NCBI GenBank assembly: GCA_016794625.1
Contig: JAEUGY010000042.1
Coordinates: 1-64,000 of the forward strand
DNA from: Opitutaceae bacterium
GTDB taxonomy: Bacteria > Verrucomicrobiota > Verrucomicrobiia > Opitutales > Opitutaceae
Reading direction: 5' to 3'
Length of the DNA: 64,000 nt
The notes below the pieces were generated by a model. That model was given only the letters and a program-made list of their open reading frames with translations, did no database searches and was not told where the DNA came from. Both the position numbers and the translations under genes were made by a program. Of the stretch, positions 46,902 through 56,431 are shown piece after piece (position 1 is the stretch's first letter; every line of letters begins with the position of its first letter).

Positions 46902-48017
46902 ATGTCTCTTTTTTCCGACCTCTTCTTGCCCCACATTTCTCGTCTCAAGGCCTACACGCCGGGCTTGCAGCCCACCGAGACGGGATGGACCAAGCTCAAT
47001 ACCAACGAGTGCGGTTATCCACCCAGCCCCCGAGTGGCTGAAGCCTTGGTCCGGGAACTGGAGGATGGAGCAGCTTCGCTGCGCTTGTATCCAAATCCGA
47101 CCAGTGCTCCTGTGCGGCGCGCGATCGCCGCCTACCATGGTCAGGGACTTGAAGCTGAGAATGTCATCGTGGGGAATGGTTCGGACGACATTCTCAATCT
47201 ACTGGTCCGGTGTCTTGGAGGACCGGGGGCAGCTACGGGATTTACGTACCCTAGCTACTCGCTTTACCCTGTGCTCGTGGAGATTCAGGCGGGGCACAGT
47301 CGCGTCATCGAGTTTGAACGCTCGATGGAGCTGCCTGTGGATCAGATCGCGATTTCTTCGGCCAAAGGGTTTTTTCTGACGTCGCCCAACGCTCCGACGG
47401 GTGTTTCCTTCGCCAACCGACAACTCGAGGAAATCCTGGAGCGATTTCATGGCATCCTGGTGGTGGATGAAGCTTATGCGCCGTTCGCCCGGGAGAATGC
47501 GGTCGAACTGTTGTCGCGGCACCCGAGACTTGTCGTGGTACGTACGCTCTCCAAGGCACACGCATTGGCGGGGATTCGCGTGGGCTATGCCTTAGGCCAC
47601 CCCGAGATCATTGCATCGCTCGATCGCGTGCGAGACAGCTACAATGTGAGTCGTTTGTCGCAAGTTGCTGCCGTTGCCGCGCTCGGCGATGTCGGATATT
47701 ACTCCGCACTGATCGAAAAGATCAAAGCGACCCGGGATTTCTATCGCAACGCATGGATGACGAAGCTCGGTTGGTTTTCGTTCCCATCGGAAGCCAATTT
47801 CATTTTCGTCGAGCCAAAGGCGCAGAACGGCCAGACGGGTTTGGTAATCGCGCAATCGGTCTATCATCATTTGTTGAGCCGAAAGATTCTGGTCCGGGCC
47901 TTCCCGAACCATCCCTTGACCGCGTCATTTTTGCGCATCAGCGTAGGGACGGACGATGAGATGCTCCTCGTCCACCAAGCTTTACTCGCATGGCAACCCA
48001 CCGCACCCTCAGTTTGA
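46902..48017 (+). CDS. hisC: histidinol-phosphate aminotransferase
   Basis: 371 aa, fold-type I PLP enzyme. [10 protein letters not shown] near the N-terminus, [21 protein letters not shown] and the PLP lysine in [16 protein letters not shown] are conserved. ATG 46902 (CC-ATG) is preferred over upstream in-frame codons that lie against hisD. Its 3' end overlaps hisB by 28 nt. Confidence 0.96.
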   Translation: MSLFSDLFLPHISRLKAYTPGLQPTETGWTKLNTNECGYPPSPRVAEALVRELEDGAASLRLYPNPTSAPVRRAIAAYHGQGLEAENVIVGNGSDDILNLLVRCLGGPGAATGFTYPSYSLYPVLVEIQAGHSRVIEFERSMELPVDQIAISSAKGFFLTSPNAPTGVSFANRQLEEILERFHGILVVDEAYAPFARENAVELLSRHPRLVVVRTLSKAHALAGIRVGYALGHPEIIASLDRVRDSYNVSRLSQVAAVAALGDVGYYSALIEKIKATRDFYRNAWMTKLGWFSFPSEANFIFVEPKAQNGQTGLVIAQSVYHHLLSRKILVRAFPNHPLTASFLRISVGTDDEMLLVHQALLAWQPTAPSV

Positions 48018-48586
48018 CACGCAAGACCGCGGAGACGGATATCTCCTTGTCCCTTAACGTGGACGGCACGGGCGTCGCGACCATCGATACGGGCATTCCC
48101 TTTTTCGACCACATGCTGACGCTGTTTGCGAAGCATGGATTGTTTGACCTTCAGGTCGCGTGCAAAGGCGATGTCGATGTCGATTACCATCACACGGTAG
48201 AAGATGTGGGGCTCGTTCTTGGTGAAGCATTTCGGCAAGCATTGGGTGACAAGCGAGGGATCCGGAGGTACGGCTTCTTTCTTTTGCCCATGGATGAGTC
48301 ACTCGCGAGGGTTGCTGTAGATTTGAGCGGCCGGGCATGCCTCGTTTATGACGTATCACCCCCATGCCTGTTCGTCCGCGATTTCAACCTGATATTGGTC
48401 AAGGAGTTTGCCCGCGCGTTCAGCAATTCATTGGCCTGCAATCTTCACGTGAAACTCGAATACGGGGAAGAGCCGCACCACATTGCGGAAGCGATCTTCA
48501 AGGGACTGGCCAAGGCGATGGATGTGGCCACCCAGATTGATCCGCGGGTTTCGGATCACCTGCCGTCGACCAAAGGCAAACTTTAG
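47990..48586 (+). CDS. hisB: imidazoleglycerol-phosphate dehydratase
   Basis: 198 aa, monofunctional (no phosphatase domain). Manganese-site motifs [21 protein letters not shown] and EPHHIAEA are visible. ATG 47990 gives the normal start [18 protein letters not shown] and overlaps the end of hisC. Confidence 0.97.
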   Translation: MATHRTLSLTRKTAETDISLSLNVDGTGVATIDTGIPFFDHMLTLFAKHGLFDLQVACKGDVDVDYHHTVEDVGLVLGEAFRQALGDKRGIRRYGFFLLPMDESLARVAVDLSGRACLVYDVSPPCLFVRDFNLILVKEFARAFSNSLACNLHVKLEYGEEPHHIAEAIFKGLAKAMDVATQIDPRVSDHLPSTKGKL

Positions 48587-48668
48587 CAAACGTCGGGGTC
48601 CGATTCTGATTGGAGGTTCAGGCTTCGGACGGATCCTGAATCTTCTCTGACTCGGGAGCGACGACTTC

Positions 48669-49355
48669 ATGCTCATGACTGATTCAACGATCGCGGTGAT
48701 CGACACCGGCATCTGCAACCTTCGCAGTGTCACGAAAGCCATCGAGGCGGTTGGCGGTCAGGTTGCTGTCGTCCACACCAGAGAGGAGCTGGCCGAGGCG
48801 AAAGCCGCCGGTCTGGTATTGCCCGGCGTGGGAGCGCTTCGTGACTGTGTTGCCTCGCTCCGGCGTAGCGGACTTGGCGACGCTGTGGCCGACTGGGTGC
48901 GCGCCGACCTACCGTTTCTCGGCGTATGTTTGGGCATGCAGGCCCTGTTTGATTATTCGGAGGAAGGTGGGATTCAGGGCCTGGGTGTATTCGCAGGTTC
49001 TGTGGTACGCTTCCGCCGACCACCCATGTTCAAGGTGCCTCACATGGGCTGGAACTCGGTTCGTTTTCTGCAGCCCGACGCGCCGTTGGCTCACGGGCTT
49101 CGCGCCGAAGGCGAGACCTTCTATTTCGTGCACAGTTTTCACTGCGAGCCCGTGGATGCGAGTTTGGTTCTGGCGCAGTGTGATTATGGAGGCTCGTTTT
49201 GCGCTGCGATCTCGCGCGGGCGGGTGTCGGCCACCCAATTTCATCCGGAGAAGAGCCAAGCTTCAGGACTTCGAGTTTATCGAAATTTTGTTGCTTTGGC
49301 CACTGGGGCATCGACCCCCGCACAGAGAGAAGCGACGGTTCTTTCGCCACCCTAA
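48669..49355 (+). CDS. hisH: imidazole glycerol phosphate synthase glutaminase subunit
   Basis: 228 aa; supplies ammonia to HisF. The catalytic triad is seen as Cys in FLGVCLGMQ and His/Glu in TQFHPEKSQ. The start may be ATG 48669 or 48675. The partner hisF and hisA are not in the window. Confidence 0.96.
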   Translation: MLMTDSTIAVIDTGICNLRSVTKAIEAVGGQVAVVHTREELAEAKAAGLVLPGVGALRDCVASLRRSGLGDAVADWVRADLPFLGVCLGMQALFDYSEEGGIQGLGVFAGSVVRFRRPPMFKVPHMGWNSVRFLQPDAPLAHGLRAEGETFYFVHSFHCEPVDASLVLAQCDYGGSFCAAISRGRVSATQFHPEKSQASGLRVYRNFVALATGASTPAQREATVLSPP

Positions 49356-49479
49356 CGACCTCTTCCATCCTAAGAACAGCTAACTGTTCCTTCGCTTTGC
49401 ACTACTGGTCGGCCATCTATGTTGAAAGTAGGGCAACTTTTCTTTGCAAGCGGAGCGGTTTTTGCTGTCGTGTATACCT

Positions 49480-50778
49480 ATGGCCAAGACCGCTACCCTA
49501 ATACTCGATGACAAGGAACTTAGCCTGCCCGTCTTAGTCGGCACCGAAGCCGAAAAGGCGGTGGATATCTCAAAGCTCCGCAACGAGACCGGTTACATCA
49601 CGTTTGACGACGGTTTTGGCAACACGGGCTCCTGCCAAAGTGCGATCACCTACATCGATGGTGAAGTTGGGATTCTTCGCTATCGCGGATACCCCATTGA
49701 GCAGCTGGCGGAGAAATCGAATTTCATCGAAACCGCCTACTTGGTGATTCACGGCGAATTACCCACACCCAAGGCGCGGTCAGAGTTTACGGAACGGTTG
49801 ACACGGCATGCACCGCTCCATGAAGGCATGGCCCGGTTGTTTGAGGGCTTCCCCCCTGATTCGCATCCGATGGCGGTGTTGTCGGCGGTGATGAATGCCC
49901 TGGGGTGCTATTATCCGCACCTGGCGACCAACAACCATCAGCGCGATCTGGAGTATTTCGACGAGGCGGTCGCGATCGCGATTTCCAAAGTTCGCACCAT
50001 CGCGGCTCACTCCTACCGCGTCAGCCGGGGTCTCCCGCTCAACTATCCCAAACGTACGCTGAGCTACTGCGACAACTTTCTCCACCTGATGTTTTCGGAG
50101 CCCTACAACGAGTACGTGCCGACTCCCGAGGTGGCTTCCGCGCTGAACTTGTTTCTGCTACTGCACGCCGACCACGAGCAGAATTGTTCGACGTCAACGG
50201 TACGCATGGTGGCGTCGGCGGGGGCGAATCTCTTTGCTTCGGTTTCGGCGGGAGTGAATGCGCTGTGGGGCCCCCTTCACGGAGGGGCGAATATGGCGGT
50301 GATCGAGATGCTGAAATCGATTCACGCGGAAGGCGATGATGGCACCAAGTTCATCGCAGCGGCCAAGTCCGGCAAAGGCGACCGGTTGATGGGGTTTGGA
50401 CATCGCGTCTACAAGAACTATGATCCCCGGGCGAAGATCATCAAAACCAGTTTTTACAAGGCTCTGGCCTCGCTCGGCATCAAGGATGACCCCCTGCTGA
50501 ACATCGCGATGAAATTGGAGGAGGTTGCGCTGAGTGACGACTACTTCATCACGCGTAAATTGTATCCAAATGTCGACTTCTATTCAGGGCTGATCATGCG
50601 TGCCCTGGGCATTCCGGAGGCGATGTTCACCGTCATGTTTGCGATCGGCCGTATGCCGGGATGGATTGCGCAATGGCACGAAGTTGCGAAGAATCCGAAA
50701 CTGAAGATCTACCGTCCCCGGCAGATCTACGTCGGAGCACCCCAGCGCAATTACGTGCCGACCAACCTCCGGCAATAG
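49480..50778 (+). CDS. gltA: citrate synthase (type II)
   Basis: 432 aa; condenses oxaloacetate and acetyl-CoA. Catalytic motifs: [16 protein letters not shown] (His), [11 protein letters not shown] (His), [14 protein letters not shown] (His/Asp region). The N-terminal beta domain with [19 protein letters not shown] marks the hexameric, NADH-sensitive type common in Gram-negative bacteria. ATG 49480 fits the family start. Confidence 0.97.
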   Translation: MAKTATLILDDKELSLPVLVGTEAEKAVDISKLRNETGYITFDDGFGNTGSCQSAITYIDGEVGILRYRGYPIEQLAEKSNFIETAYLVIHGELPTPKARSEFTERLTRHAPLHEGMARLFEGFPPDSHPMAVLSAVMNALGCYYPHLATNNHQRDLEYFDEAVAIAISKVRTIAAHSYRVSRGLPLNYPKRTLSYCDNFLHLMFSEPYNEYVPTPEVASALNLFLLLHADHEQNCSTSTVRMVASAGANLFASVSAGVNALWGPLHGGANMAVIEMLKSIHAEGDDGTKFIAAAKSGKGDRLMGFGHRVYKNYDPRAKIIKTSFYKALASLGIKDDPLLNIAMKLEEVALSDDYFITRKLYPNVDFYSGLIMRALGIPEAMFTVMFAIGRMPGWIAQWHEVAKNPKLKIYRPRQIYVGAPQRNYVPTNLRQ

Positions 50779-50821
50779 TGTCGAGGAACGAGGCGGGTCT
50801 TGGCAGTCGTTTGACCTCGGC

Positions 50822-51535
50822 CTAGACTTTCGCTGTCGGCTCTTTGGCCTTGAAGACTTCGTCCGTCGAGAGGCCAGTCAGCCGGGTGATGCTCCCAATC
50901 AACCGCCAAAGGGTGAACATCATCATCGCCATGCTGGGCACCACGATCACGGGCCAGCTCCAAAAGTTCATCTGACCCAACTCGGCGTTGAACTCTGCGG
51001 TGCCGGTGTCGCTTTTGATCAGGAATCGTGCGAGCCCGAAATTCAGGATCGCACTGATGACGAAGCTCGCGGCCAGGAGCAGGCTGGCTTGGTTGAGCTG
51101 GCGCGCGAACGCCTGCTCCGAACCCCGCTCCACCAGCGCGCGCTGAACGCGATCCACATCGATGATCTGGTCGTTATAGATCAGTTGCCGTACGAGTGGG
51201 TTTCGAGACTTCAGGGAAGCTAGTACCGACAAACCGATCACCGTCGGTATGGCCGCTTCCTTGACGGCAAACCAGAATCGATCGACCTGGATCAAGGCGA
51301 ATACCCCGGTCAACAACACGCTAAGAAACCCGATCACCGAAACGAAGTTCGCCTGGCGTCTCTGCGAAAAGTCCCAGAGGCCGTAGCCCAGCGGAAAAGC
51401 TAGCGCGATGATCAGTCCCCAGACTGGACCGAGGCGTTCCGGCTTGCTCAGCCAGGAAAGAAGCACCGACGGGAGAATGACATTGAAGAGAATGTTCAGC
51501 AGGAGGTTTTCCCGCTTCGGTGACTGCTTCTGCAT
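50822..51535 (-). CDS. membrane protein of the VC0807-like family
   Basis: 237 aa from ATG 51535. Five or six hydrophobic segments are visible, with NILFNVILPSVLLSWLSKP at the N-terminus, a central hydrophilic part (RNPLVRQLIYNDQIIDVDR) and two C-terminal spans. The pattern resembles the small VC0807/MFS-related family of unknown substrate. It is convergent with gltA and divergent from pdxJ; an upstream extension to 51655 would run into pdxJ and is rejected. Confidence 0.7.
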   Translation of the reverse strand: MQKQSPKRENLLLNILFNVILPSVLLSWLSKPERLGPVWGLIIALAFPLGYGLWDFSQRRQANFVSVIGFLSVLLTGVFALIQVDRFWFAVKEAAIPTVIGLSVLASLKSRNPLVRQLIYNDQIIDVDRVQRALVERGSEQAFARQLNQASLLLAASFVISAILNFGLARFLIKSDTGTAEFNAELGQMNFWSWPVIVVPSMAMMMFTLWRLIGSITRLTGLSTDEVFKAKEPTAKV

Positions 51536-51632
51536 AGGGAGGTTGAACGACGAAACCCCGACCGCTGGAAGCGAAATCCCGCACCACTTCCACGTTTGCG
51601 CATCGCAAGGAGCCCGTTCATTCTGTCGATCC

Positions 51633-52385
51633 ATGATTCTTCTCGGTGTAAACATTGACCACGCGGCGACGGTGCGGCAGGCGCGGTATCGACAGCATGC
51701 GGCGACCTCCGGGGGGGCAGTAGAGCCTGATCCGGTCGCTCTGGCTCTCCTCGCGGAGCGGGCCGGTGCGGATGGGATTACGGTTCATCTTCGAGAGGAT
51801 CGACGTCACATCCAGGAACGCGACGTTCTGCGACTGCGCGAGAGCATGGGCACCCGCCTCAACCTTGAGATGGCGTGTACCCCGGCCATGGTGGCTTTTG
51901 CCGTGGGTCTGCGACCGGATACCGTCTGCCTCGTGCCGGAGAGTCGGGAGGAGGTTACGACCGAAGGTGGCTTGGACGTGGTGGGAAACCGTGATCGCGT
52001 GAAGGACGTGGTGGCGGCAATGACCGCCGCAGGGATCGCGACGAGTCTTTTCATCGACCCCGACCTATCCCAGCTGGAAGCCGCGGTCGCGCTCGGGGCG
52101 CCGATGGTCGAGCTCCATACTGGCGCGTATGCCAACGCCTACTTCTCCTCACCCGCGCGTCGCCGCGAGGAGTTTGAGCGACTCACGCTCGGCGCGCGTC
52201 ATGGGCATGCGCTAGGACTGGTGATAAATGCCGGGCATGGAATAAATTACGTAAATATTAGCGAAGTGAGACAGTTGCCCTTTGCGCACGAATTCAACAT
52301 CGGACACAGCATCATCAGTCGATCCCTGTACACCGGGATTGAAGAAGCCGTGCGCGAAATGAAGCGACGCATGCACGGTGGATAA
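51633..52385 (+). CDS. pdxJ: pyridoxine 5'-phosphate synthase
   Basis: 250 aa; last ring-closing step of DXP-dependent vitamin B6 synthesis. VNIDHAATVRQARY, TVHLREDRRHIQ (catalytic), VELHTGAYA and the end EFNIGHSIISRSLYTG are conserved. ATG 51633 in CC-ATG context. acpS follows after 76 nt, a common pairing. Confidence 0.97.
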   Translation: MILLGVNIDHAATVRQARYRQHAATSGGAVEPDPVALALLAERAGADGITVHLREDRRHIQERDVLRLRESMGTRLNLEMACTPAMVAFAVGLRPDTVCLVPESREEVTTEGGLDVVGNRDRVKDVVAAMTAAGIATSLFIDPDLSQLEAAVALGAPMVELHTGAYANAYFSSPARRREEFERLTLGARHGHALGLVINAGHGINYVNISEVRQLPFAHEFNIGHSIISRSLYTGIEEAVREMKRRMHGG

Positions 52386-52461
52386 GCTGAGCGCTGGACT
52401 TGGAAGAAGGGGCGCTGGTAGTCTGTCAAGGGGTGGGACGCTGAACGCCGACCTCCTGTGC

Positions 52462-52869
52462 ATGACTCTTGAATTACCGCCAGGTGGCTTTTTGGTCGGG
52501 TTGGGGGCAGACATTGTCGAAGTGGAGCGCATTCGTGGCGTGCTGGAACGCCAGGGGGAGCGCTTCCTCAGTCGGGTGTTCACGGATGAAGAGAGGCGTT
52601 ATTGCGACTCCATGAAGTTCCCGCACAAACATTACGCTGCACGTTTTGCGGCCAAAGAGGCCGTTTCTAAAGCGTTTACGACGGGAATTGGTGCCGAGTT
52701 GGGATGGAAGTCCATTTCGGTGTTTCACGGCGAACGCCACGAACCCAGAGTGCGTCTCGACGAAAAGGGGCTTGCATTGCTAGAGCACGTGGGCGCGTCC
52801 CATGTCAGCCTGACCTTGTCCCACACCGATGGCATCGCGATGGCGGTTGCTGCCTTGCTCCGAGCGTAG
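52462..52869 (+). CDS. acpS: holo-[acyl-carrier-protein] synthase
   Basis: 135 aa; attaches 4'-phosphopantetheine to ACP. LGADIVEVERI (Mg-binding Asp) and HYAARFAAKEAVSKAF (Glu/Lys) are the family signatures. The start ATG 52462 adds a few residues before the conserved VGLGADIVE. Upstream frame to 52378 overlaps the pdxJ stop and is not favoured. Confidence 0.95.
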   Translation: MTLELPPGGFLVGLGADIVEVERIRGVLERQGERFLSRVFTDEERRYCDSMKFPHKHYAARFAAKEAVSKAFTTGIGAELGWKSISVFHGERHEPRVRLDEKGLALLEHVGASHVSLTLSHTDGIAMAVAALLRA

Positions 52870-52880
52870 TTGAAACGGAC

Positions 52881-53345
52881 ATGAACTCCGAGGACGCCCA
52901 ACCGCCGCCGAAGGCCTCGGATCTCTCCAAGGTCCCTTCGTGGTTATTGTTGGGCTTTGTCGTCGGCGCACTTTTTGTCGGTTTGCTCAGGCGCGATTAC
53001 TTGGTGAGCTCTTCGCCGGGTCCGGAACGGAGTGATAAAGTCGAACCCTCCCTGGCTTCGCCGTCGCCGGCGGTTCGTCCGGGTGAGCCCAGCTTGTCTG
53101 CGGTGGAGGCGATTTGGTCGGTCTGGGGCGAGCACGCCGTCTGGGTTGAAGAAGTCACGCAGATCTCAATTTGGAACACGGAGACCCTGGCATTCACTGA
53201 TTTTTTTGAAGTCACACGCAGAGCTGACTCCTACTTTTTTCGGTGTATCCCCCGGTTGTCGCGTCCGCTTATCGACCGCGGCTTGGGCAAGGCGGCGCCG
53301 ATCCAGTTCACAGGCCCACCGGTGATACCAGCCCGACGACCATGA
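52881..53345 (+). CDS. small membrane-anchored protein of unknown function
   Basis: 154 aa from ATG 52881, 11 nt after acpS. One membrane span (about 21-39, WLLLGFVVGALFVGLL) is followed by a Ser/Pro-rich linker and a domain of about 80 residues (VEAIWSVWGEHAVWVEEVTQISIWN...) facing probably the periplasm. I do not recognise the family. Its stop overlaps the nnr start by 4 nt (ATGA), so both are co-translated. Confidence 0.7.
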   Translation: MNSEDAQPPPKASDLSKVPSWLLLGFVVGALFVGLLRRDYLVSSSPGPERSDKVEPSLASPSPAVRPGEPSLSAVEAIWSVWGEHAVWVEEVTQISIWNTETLAFTDFFEVTRRADSYFFRCIPRLSRPLIDRGLGKAAPIQFTGPPVIPARRP

Positions 53346-54865
53346 CCGCCGCTTGGATCGATTCGACGCCGGTGATGACCTGCGAGCAAGCTCGAGCGGT
53401 GGAACAGCGCCTTTTGTCCGGAGAGGAGGAGGCGGAATGGGCAGCCATGGTTCGGGCGGGAAAAGGCATTGCCGAACGGCTGTTGGTCGACTTCTCCGAG
53501 ATAGGGGGCTTTCCGTCGGAGGGTCGCATGTTGGTGCTTGCGGGCAAGGGGCACAATGGAGGAGACGCGTTGATCGCCACGCGGGTGCTGTTGCAGCAGT
53601 ACCCGCAGGCTCAGGTTGAAGTGTGCTTTGTCTTTGGAGAACGTTCGTTACGCCCACTTGCCAAGCGAGCGTGGCGCGACCTCCTCCACTCCGCCGCACA
53701 GCGAGTGGTGGTGCGCCGCTCTGACGATGCGCTGGGGTCTTACGACTTATGTTTGGATGGGGTGTTCGGCTTCCAGTTTCGAGCGCCGATGGACGCAGCG
53801 GTCGGGCTGTTCCTTGCTCACGTCAACCGCCGTCCGATCCGACTTCGGGCAGCTATCGACCTTCCGTCGGGCTTGGATGCGCCGGATGCGTTTCGAGCGG
53901 ATTTCACCTACGCTACGGGCATCGTCAAACGCCCCCTCCTGACGTTGCCTAATGCCGGCAGGCTTCGCTTCGTTGATTTGGGTTGGAACGTCGATACCGG
54001 CGAGTTTGAGGGTGCACCTCGCGTGCTTTCGCCGAGAATTCTCGAACCCCTGACGCGACTCCGATCGTCGCAGGTCGACAAACGAACGTTTGGCCATGTC
54101 GGTGTACTCGGCGGTTCTCGATCCTTTCCCGGAGCCGTCTTGATGGCGGTGAAAGCGGCGATCCGCAGCGGCGTGGGTTTGGTCACGGCCTTCGTGCCGG
54201 AGTCCCTGGTGGCGACGTTTGCGGCGGCAGCCCCGGAGGCCATGTGGGTGGGCTGGCCGGAGTCTCCAGAGGGTGGATTGGCGCTCGAAGGCACCTACCT
54301 GTGGCGCGATAAGATCGATCGAATCACGGCGTGGGTGGTCGGGCCCGGAATGGGGCGGGCGGACGAGAGCCTGCATTGCGTCAAGGCTCTCCTCGGTTCG
54401 GTCAAGGTGCCCGTGGTGATGGATGCGGATGCGTTACAACCGAATCTGGTTCGAGTGGGGACCGTACCACGAATCTTGACCCCGCACGCGGGGGAGTGGG
54501 GTCGTATCTCGCAGCAGGAATCGGTGGAGTCATTCTCAGCGGAAACGAATGCGGTTGTGATCGCGAAAGGGCCATTGACCGGAGTGGTGGCGGCCTGGCA
54601 GCGCTACTACTCCTTCTTTGGTGGTCCGGTCTTGGCCCGAGGTGGAAGCGGCGACCTTTTGGCCGGACTTATTGGAGGACTCTTGGCCGCAGGGCCAGAA
54701 GATCCGTTGTTGGCGGCGACCCGGGGCGTCGTCTGGCACGGAATGGCGGCGGATCTTCTCGCACAAAGGCAAGGCCACACGGCCGTCGCAACCACCGATC
54801 TCCTCCAGTATTTGTCTCCTGCGCTTCGCTCCGCTTCGATCCAGGAACGATCGAGCCGATCCTAG
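53342..54865 (+). CDS. nnr: bifunctional NAD(P)H-hydrate repair enzyme
   Basis: 507 aa. The N-terminal epimerase half (YjeF_N) has GKGHNGGDALIATRVL and DLPSGLDAPD; the C-terminal dehydratase half (carbohydrate-kinase fold) has VLGGSRSFPGAVLMA, GPGMGRADES, LTPHAGEWGRI and GGSGDLLAGL with the catalytic Asp. It repairs damaged NADHX/NADPHX. The last bases overlap tatA, which runs convergently. Confidence 0.95.
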   Translation: MTAAWIDSTPVMTCEQARAVEQRLLSGEEEAEWAAMVRAGKGIAERLLVDFSEIGGFPSEGRMLVLAGKGHNGGDALIATRVLLQQYPQAQVEVCFVFGERSLRPLAKRAWRDLLHSAAQRVVVRRSDDALGSYDLCLDGVFGFQFRAPMDAAVGLFLAHVNRRPIRLRAAIDLPSGLDAPDAFRADFTYATGIVKRPLLTLPNAGRLRFVDLGWNVDTGEFEGAPRVLSPRILEPLTRLRSSQVDKRTFGHVGVLGGSRSFPGAVLMAVKAAIRSGVGLVTAFVPESLVATFAAAAPEAMWVGWPESPEGGLALEGTYLWRDKIDRITAWVVGPGMGRADESLHCVKALLGSVKVPVVMDADALQPNLVRVGTVPRILTPHAGEWGRISQQESVESFSAETNAVVIAKGPLTGVVAAWQRYYSFFGGPVLARGGSGDLLAGLIGGLLAAGPEDPLLAATRGVVWHGMAADLLAQRQGHTAVATTDLLQYLSPALRSASIQERSSRS

Positions 54866-55296
54866 GTTTGGGGGGGCTTGCCGCCCTCGGGCGAAGGGAG
54901 CGGAGGAGTGATTTGTCCTTCGGGCGAGATAGGATCGGGCGGGGACGTCGGAGTGGCTTCCGGGGCAGTCGTGGGATCAGCGGGGGGCAATGCTTCCGGG
55001 GGAAGGTACTCCGATCCCATGTCAGTATGATGGTCAGGCAGTTCCGGCGGTGGGGGCGTAGGAATGTACTTTTGTACCGGTCTAGGCTCTTCCATCGCGC
55101 GCTTGATCTCTTCCTCCACGCCGCTGGTGGCCTTTTTGAACTCACGGATCGACTTTCCGAGGCCGCGTGCGAAGTCGGGCAAGCGTTGCCCTCCGAAGAG
55201 CAAAAGAACCAGGACAAACACCAGAATCAGCTCGGGGCCGCCAATGTCGCCGATGAGCCCAAACAGGAAAGGAGACATGCTAAGTTGAAACACCAT
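54862..55296 (-). CDS. tatA: Sec-independent translocase protein TatA with proline-rich tail
   Basis: 144 aa. The membrane helix GPELILVFVLVLLLFGGQRLPDF and the amphipathic helix ARGLGKSIREFKKATSG mark TatA/E. The C-terminal 75 residues are unusually long for TatA and very rich in Pro, Glu and Thr. Start may be ATG 55296 or 55278. It overlaps the nnr 3' end by 3 bp in convergent direction. Confidence 0.92.
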   Translation of the reverse strand: MVFQLSMSPFLFGLIGDIGGPELILVFVLVLLLFGGQRLPDFARGLGKSIREFKKATSGVEEEIKRAMEEPRPVQKYIPTPPPPELPDHHTDMGSEYLPPEALPPADPTTAPEATPTSPPDPISPEGQITPPLPSPEGGKPPQT

Positions 55297-55393
55297 GAGT
55301 CGGGTTTAGAATTCAGACCGGGTTGGGAATGGCAATGGAAAGCAGGGAGGTCACTCTGGGTTTGGGCTCCTGCCTCATCGCGCAGCTGGTGCC

Positions 55394-56314
55394 CTACACG
55401 ACGCTGATTTCGACCACAAAACTCTGGGATTGTCCCGGAGCGACCCAAAAGAGTCCAACTTTGTGTTCGGCCGCATTCGGAGGCCCCATCCACGGTTCTA
55501 CGCAGTAATAGGGCGCTAGGTCGTCGCTTGTCCAAGTGACGATCGTATGCTCGGGACGGGGTACCTGCTTGGAGCCCAAGCGGATACGAACCTCGCCGGG
55601 AGCGCCAACCGGTCCGAACACGACCTCAGACTGCCGCAGCGCAGAATGAAGCGTATCGATTAACTCCGGCTGACTAATGAGTTCTTCTGGTTGAAGTTTG
55701 GGGCCGGAAATCAGCTGTCCAGTGGCATCCTGCCGAAAGGTCTTCCCGGCGGGGATGCGTATGGCGTAGTCCTTGCGCTGGTGCCCCTCGGTCCAAGGCA
55801 ACGTAAAGTAGAAATGATGGCCCGCGCTCCAGGGAATGGGCTGGGTGTCGTGATTGGACAGAATGAATTCGCAGGAGAGAGCGAGCGGCGAAAACCGGTA
55901 GGCGACGGTGAACTCGTACGCGAAAGGATAGATCGCTTTGGCTTCTTCATCGGGCTGCAACACGGCGGTGAAGCCACGCTCGTGGAGGTGAGTGGTCTTG
56001 AAGCGTCCTTGGCGGGCGATCCCATGCATGGGCATCGGTCGGGACATGCCGTCCGCCGCCCTCCACCGGTAGATTTCCCCTCGGTCAAAGGAGCGGGCCG
56101 CAAACGGAAAGAGGATCGGATTGCCGCCGCGTACCTTGTGGAAGGCATCGATTGACTGCAGCTCTGGCCAATAGACGACGTCGCGCACGCTGCCATCCGC
56201 GTGTGTGACGTGCCAATTCATCAAGCGGGCCCCTCGTTCCGGCATGGCGAGGAAGGTCGACGACCCCACGCGCCAACGGGTGAGCGTATTGCCGAGGTAA
56301 GGCACCGATTCCAT
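55394..56314 (-). CDS. aldose 1-epimerase family protein
   Basis: 306 aa. The beta-sandwich mutarotase fold is indicated by NPILFPFAARS, MPMHGIARQGRF (catalytic His), SAGHHFYFTLPW (His) and YCVEPWMGPPNA (Glu). The exact sugar is unclear: galactose mutarotase or glucose-6-phosphate 1-epimerase type. It is divergent from the NfeD operon, 117 nt away. Confidence 0.88.
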   Translation of the reverse strand: MESVPYLGNTLTRWRVGSSTFLAMPERGARLMNWHVTHADGSVRDVVYWPELQSIDAFHKVRGGNPILFPFAARSFDRGEIYRWRAADGMSRPMPMHGIARQGRFKTTHLHERGFTAVLQPDEEAKAIYPFAYEFTVAYRFSPLALSCEFILSNHDTQPIPWSAGHHFYFTLPWTEGHQRKDYAIRIPAGKTFRQDATGQLISGPKLQPEELISQPELIDTLHSALRQSEVVFGPVGAPGEVRIRLGSKQVPRPEHTIVTWTSDDLAPYYCVEPWMGPPNAAEHKVGLFWVAPGQSQSFVVEISVV

Positions 56315-56431
56315 GATGGGCGTGATACGCCTTCAATGGACACCCCGCCAAGGGTTTTATGGAATTGGGGATCACTTTTCAACCTGCGGCACGCTTGCTT
56401 GCAGAGCAAAGCAGAGGTAAGGAGATGCCTT

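Noticed and set aside
48612..48655. terminator between hisB and hisH
   Set aside because: GGTTCAGG/CCTGAATC can pair with one G-T, but the loop is long and no T-run follows.
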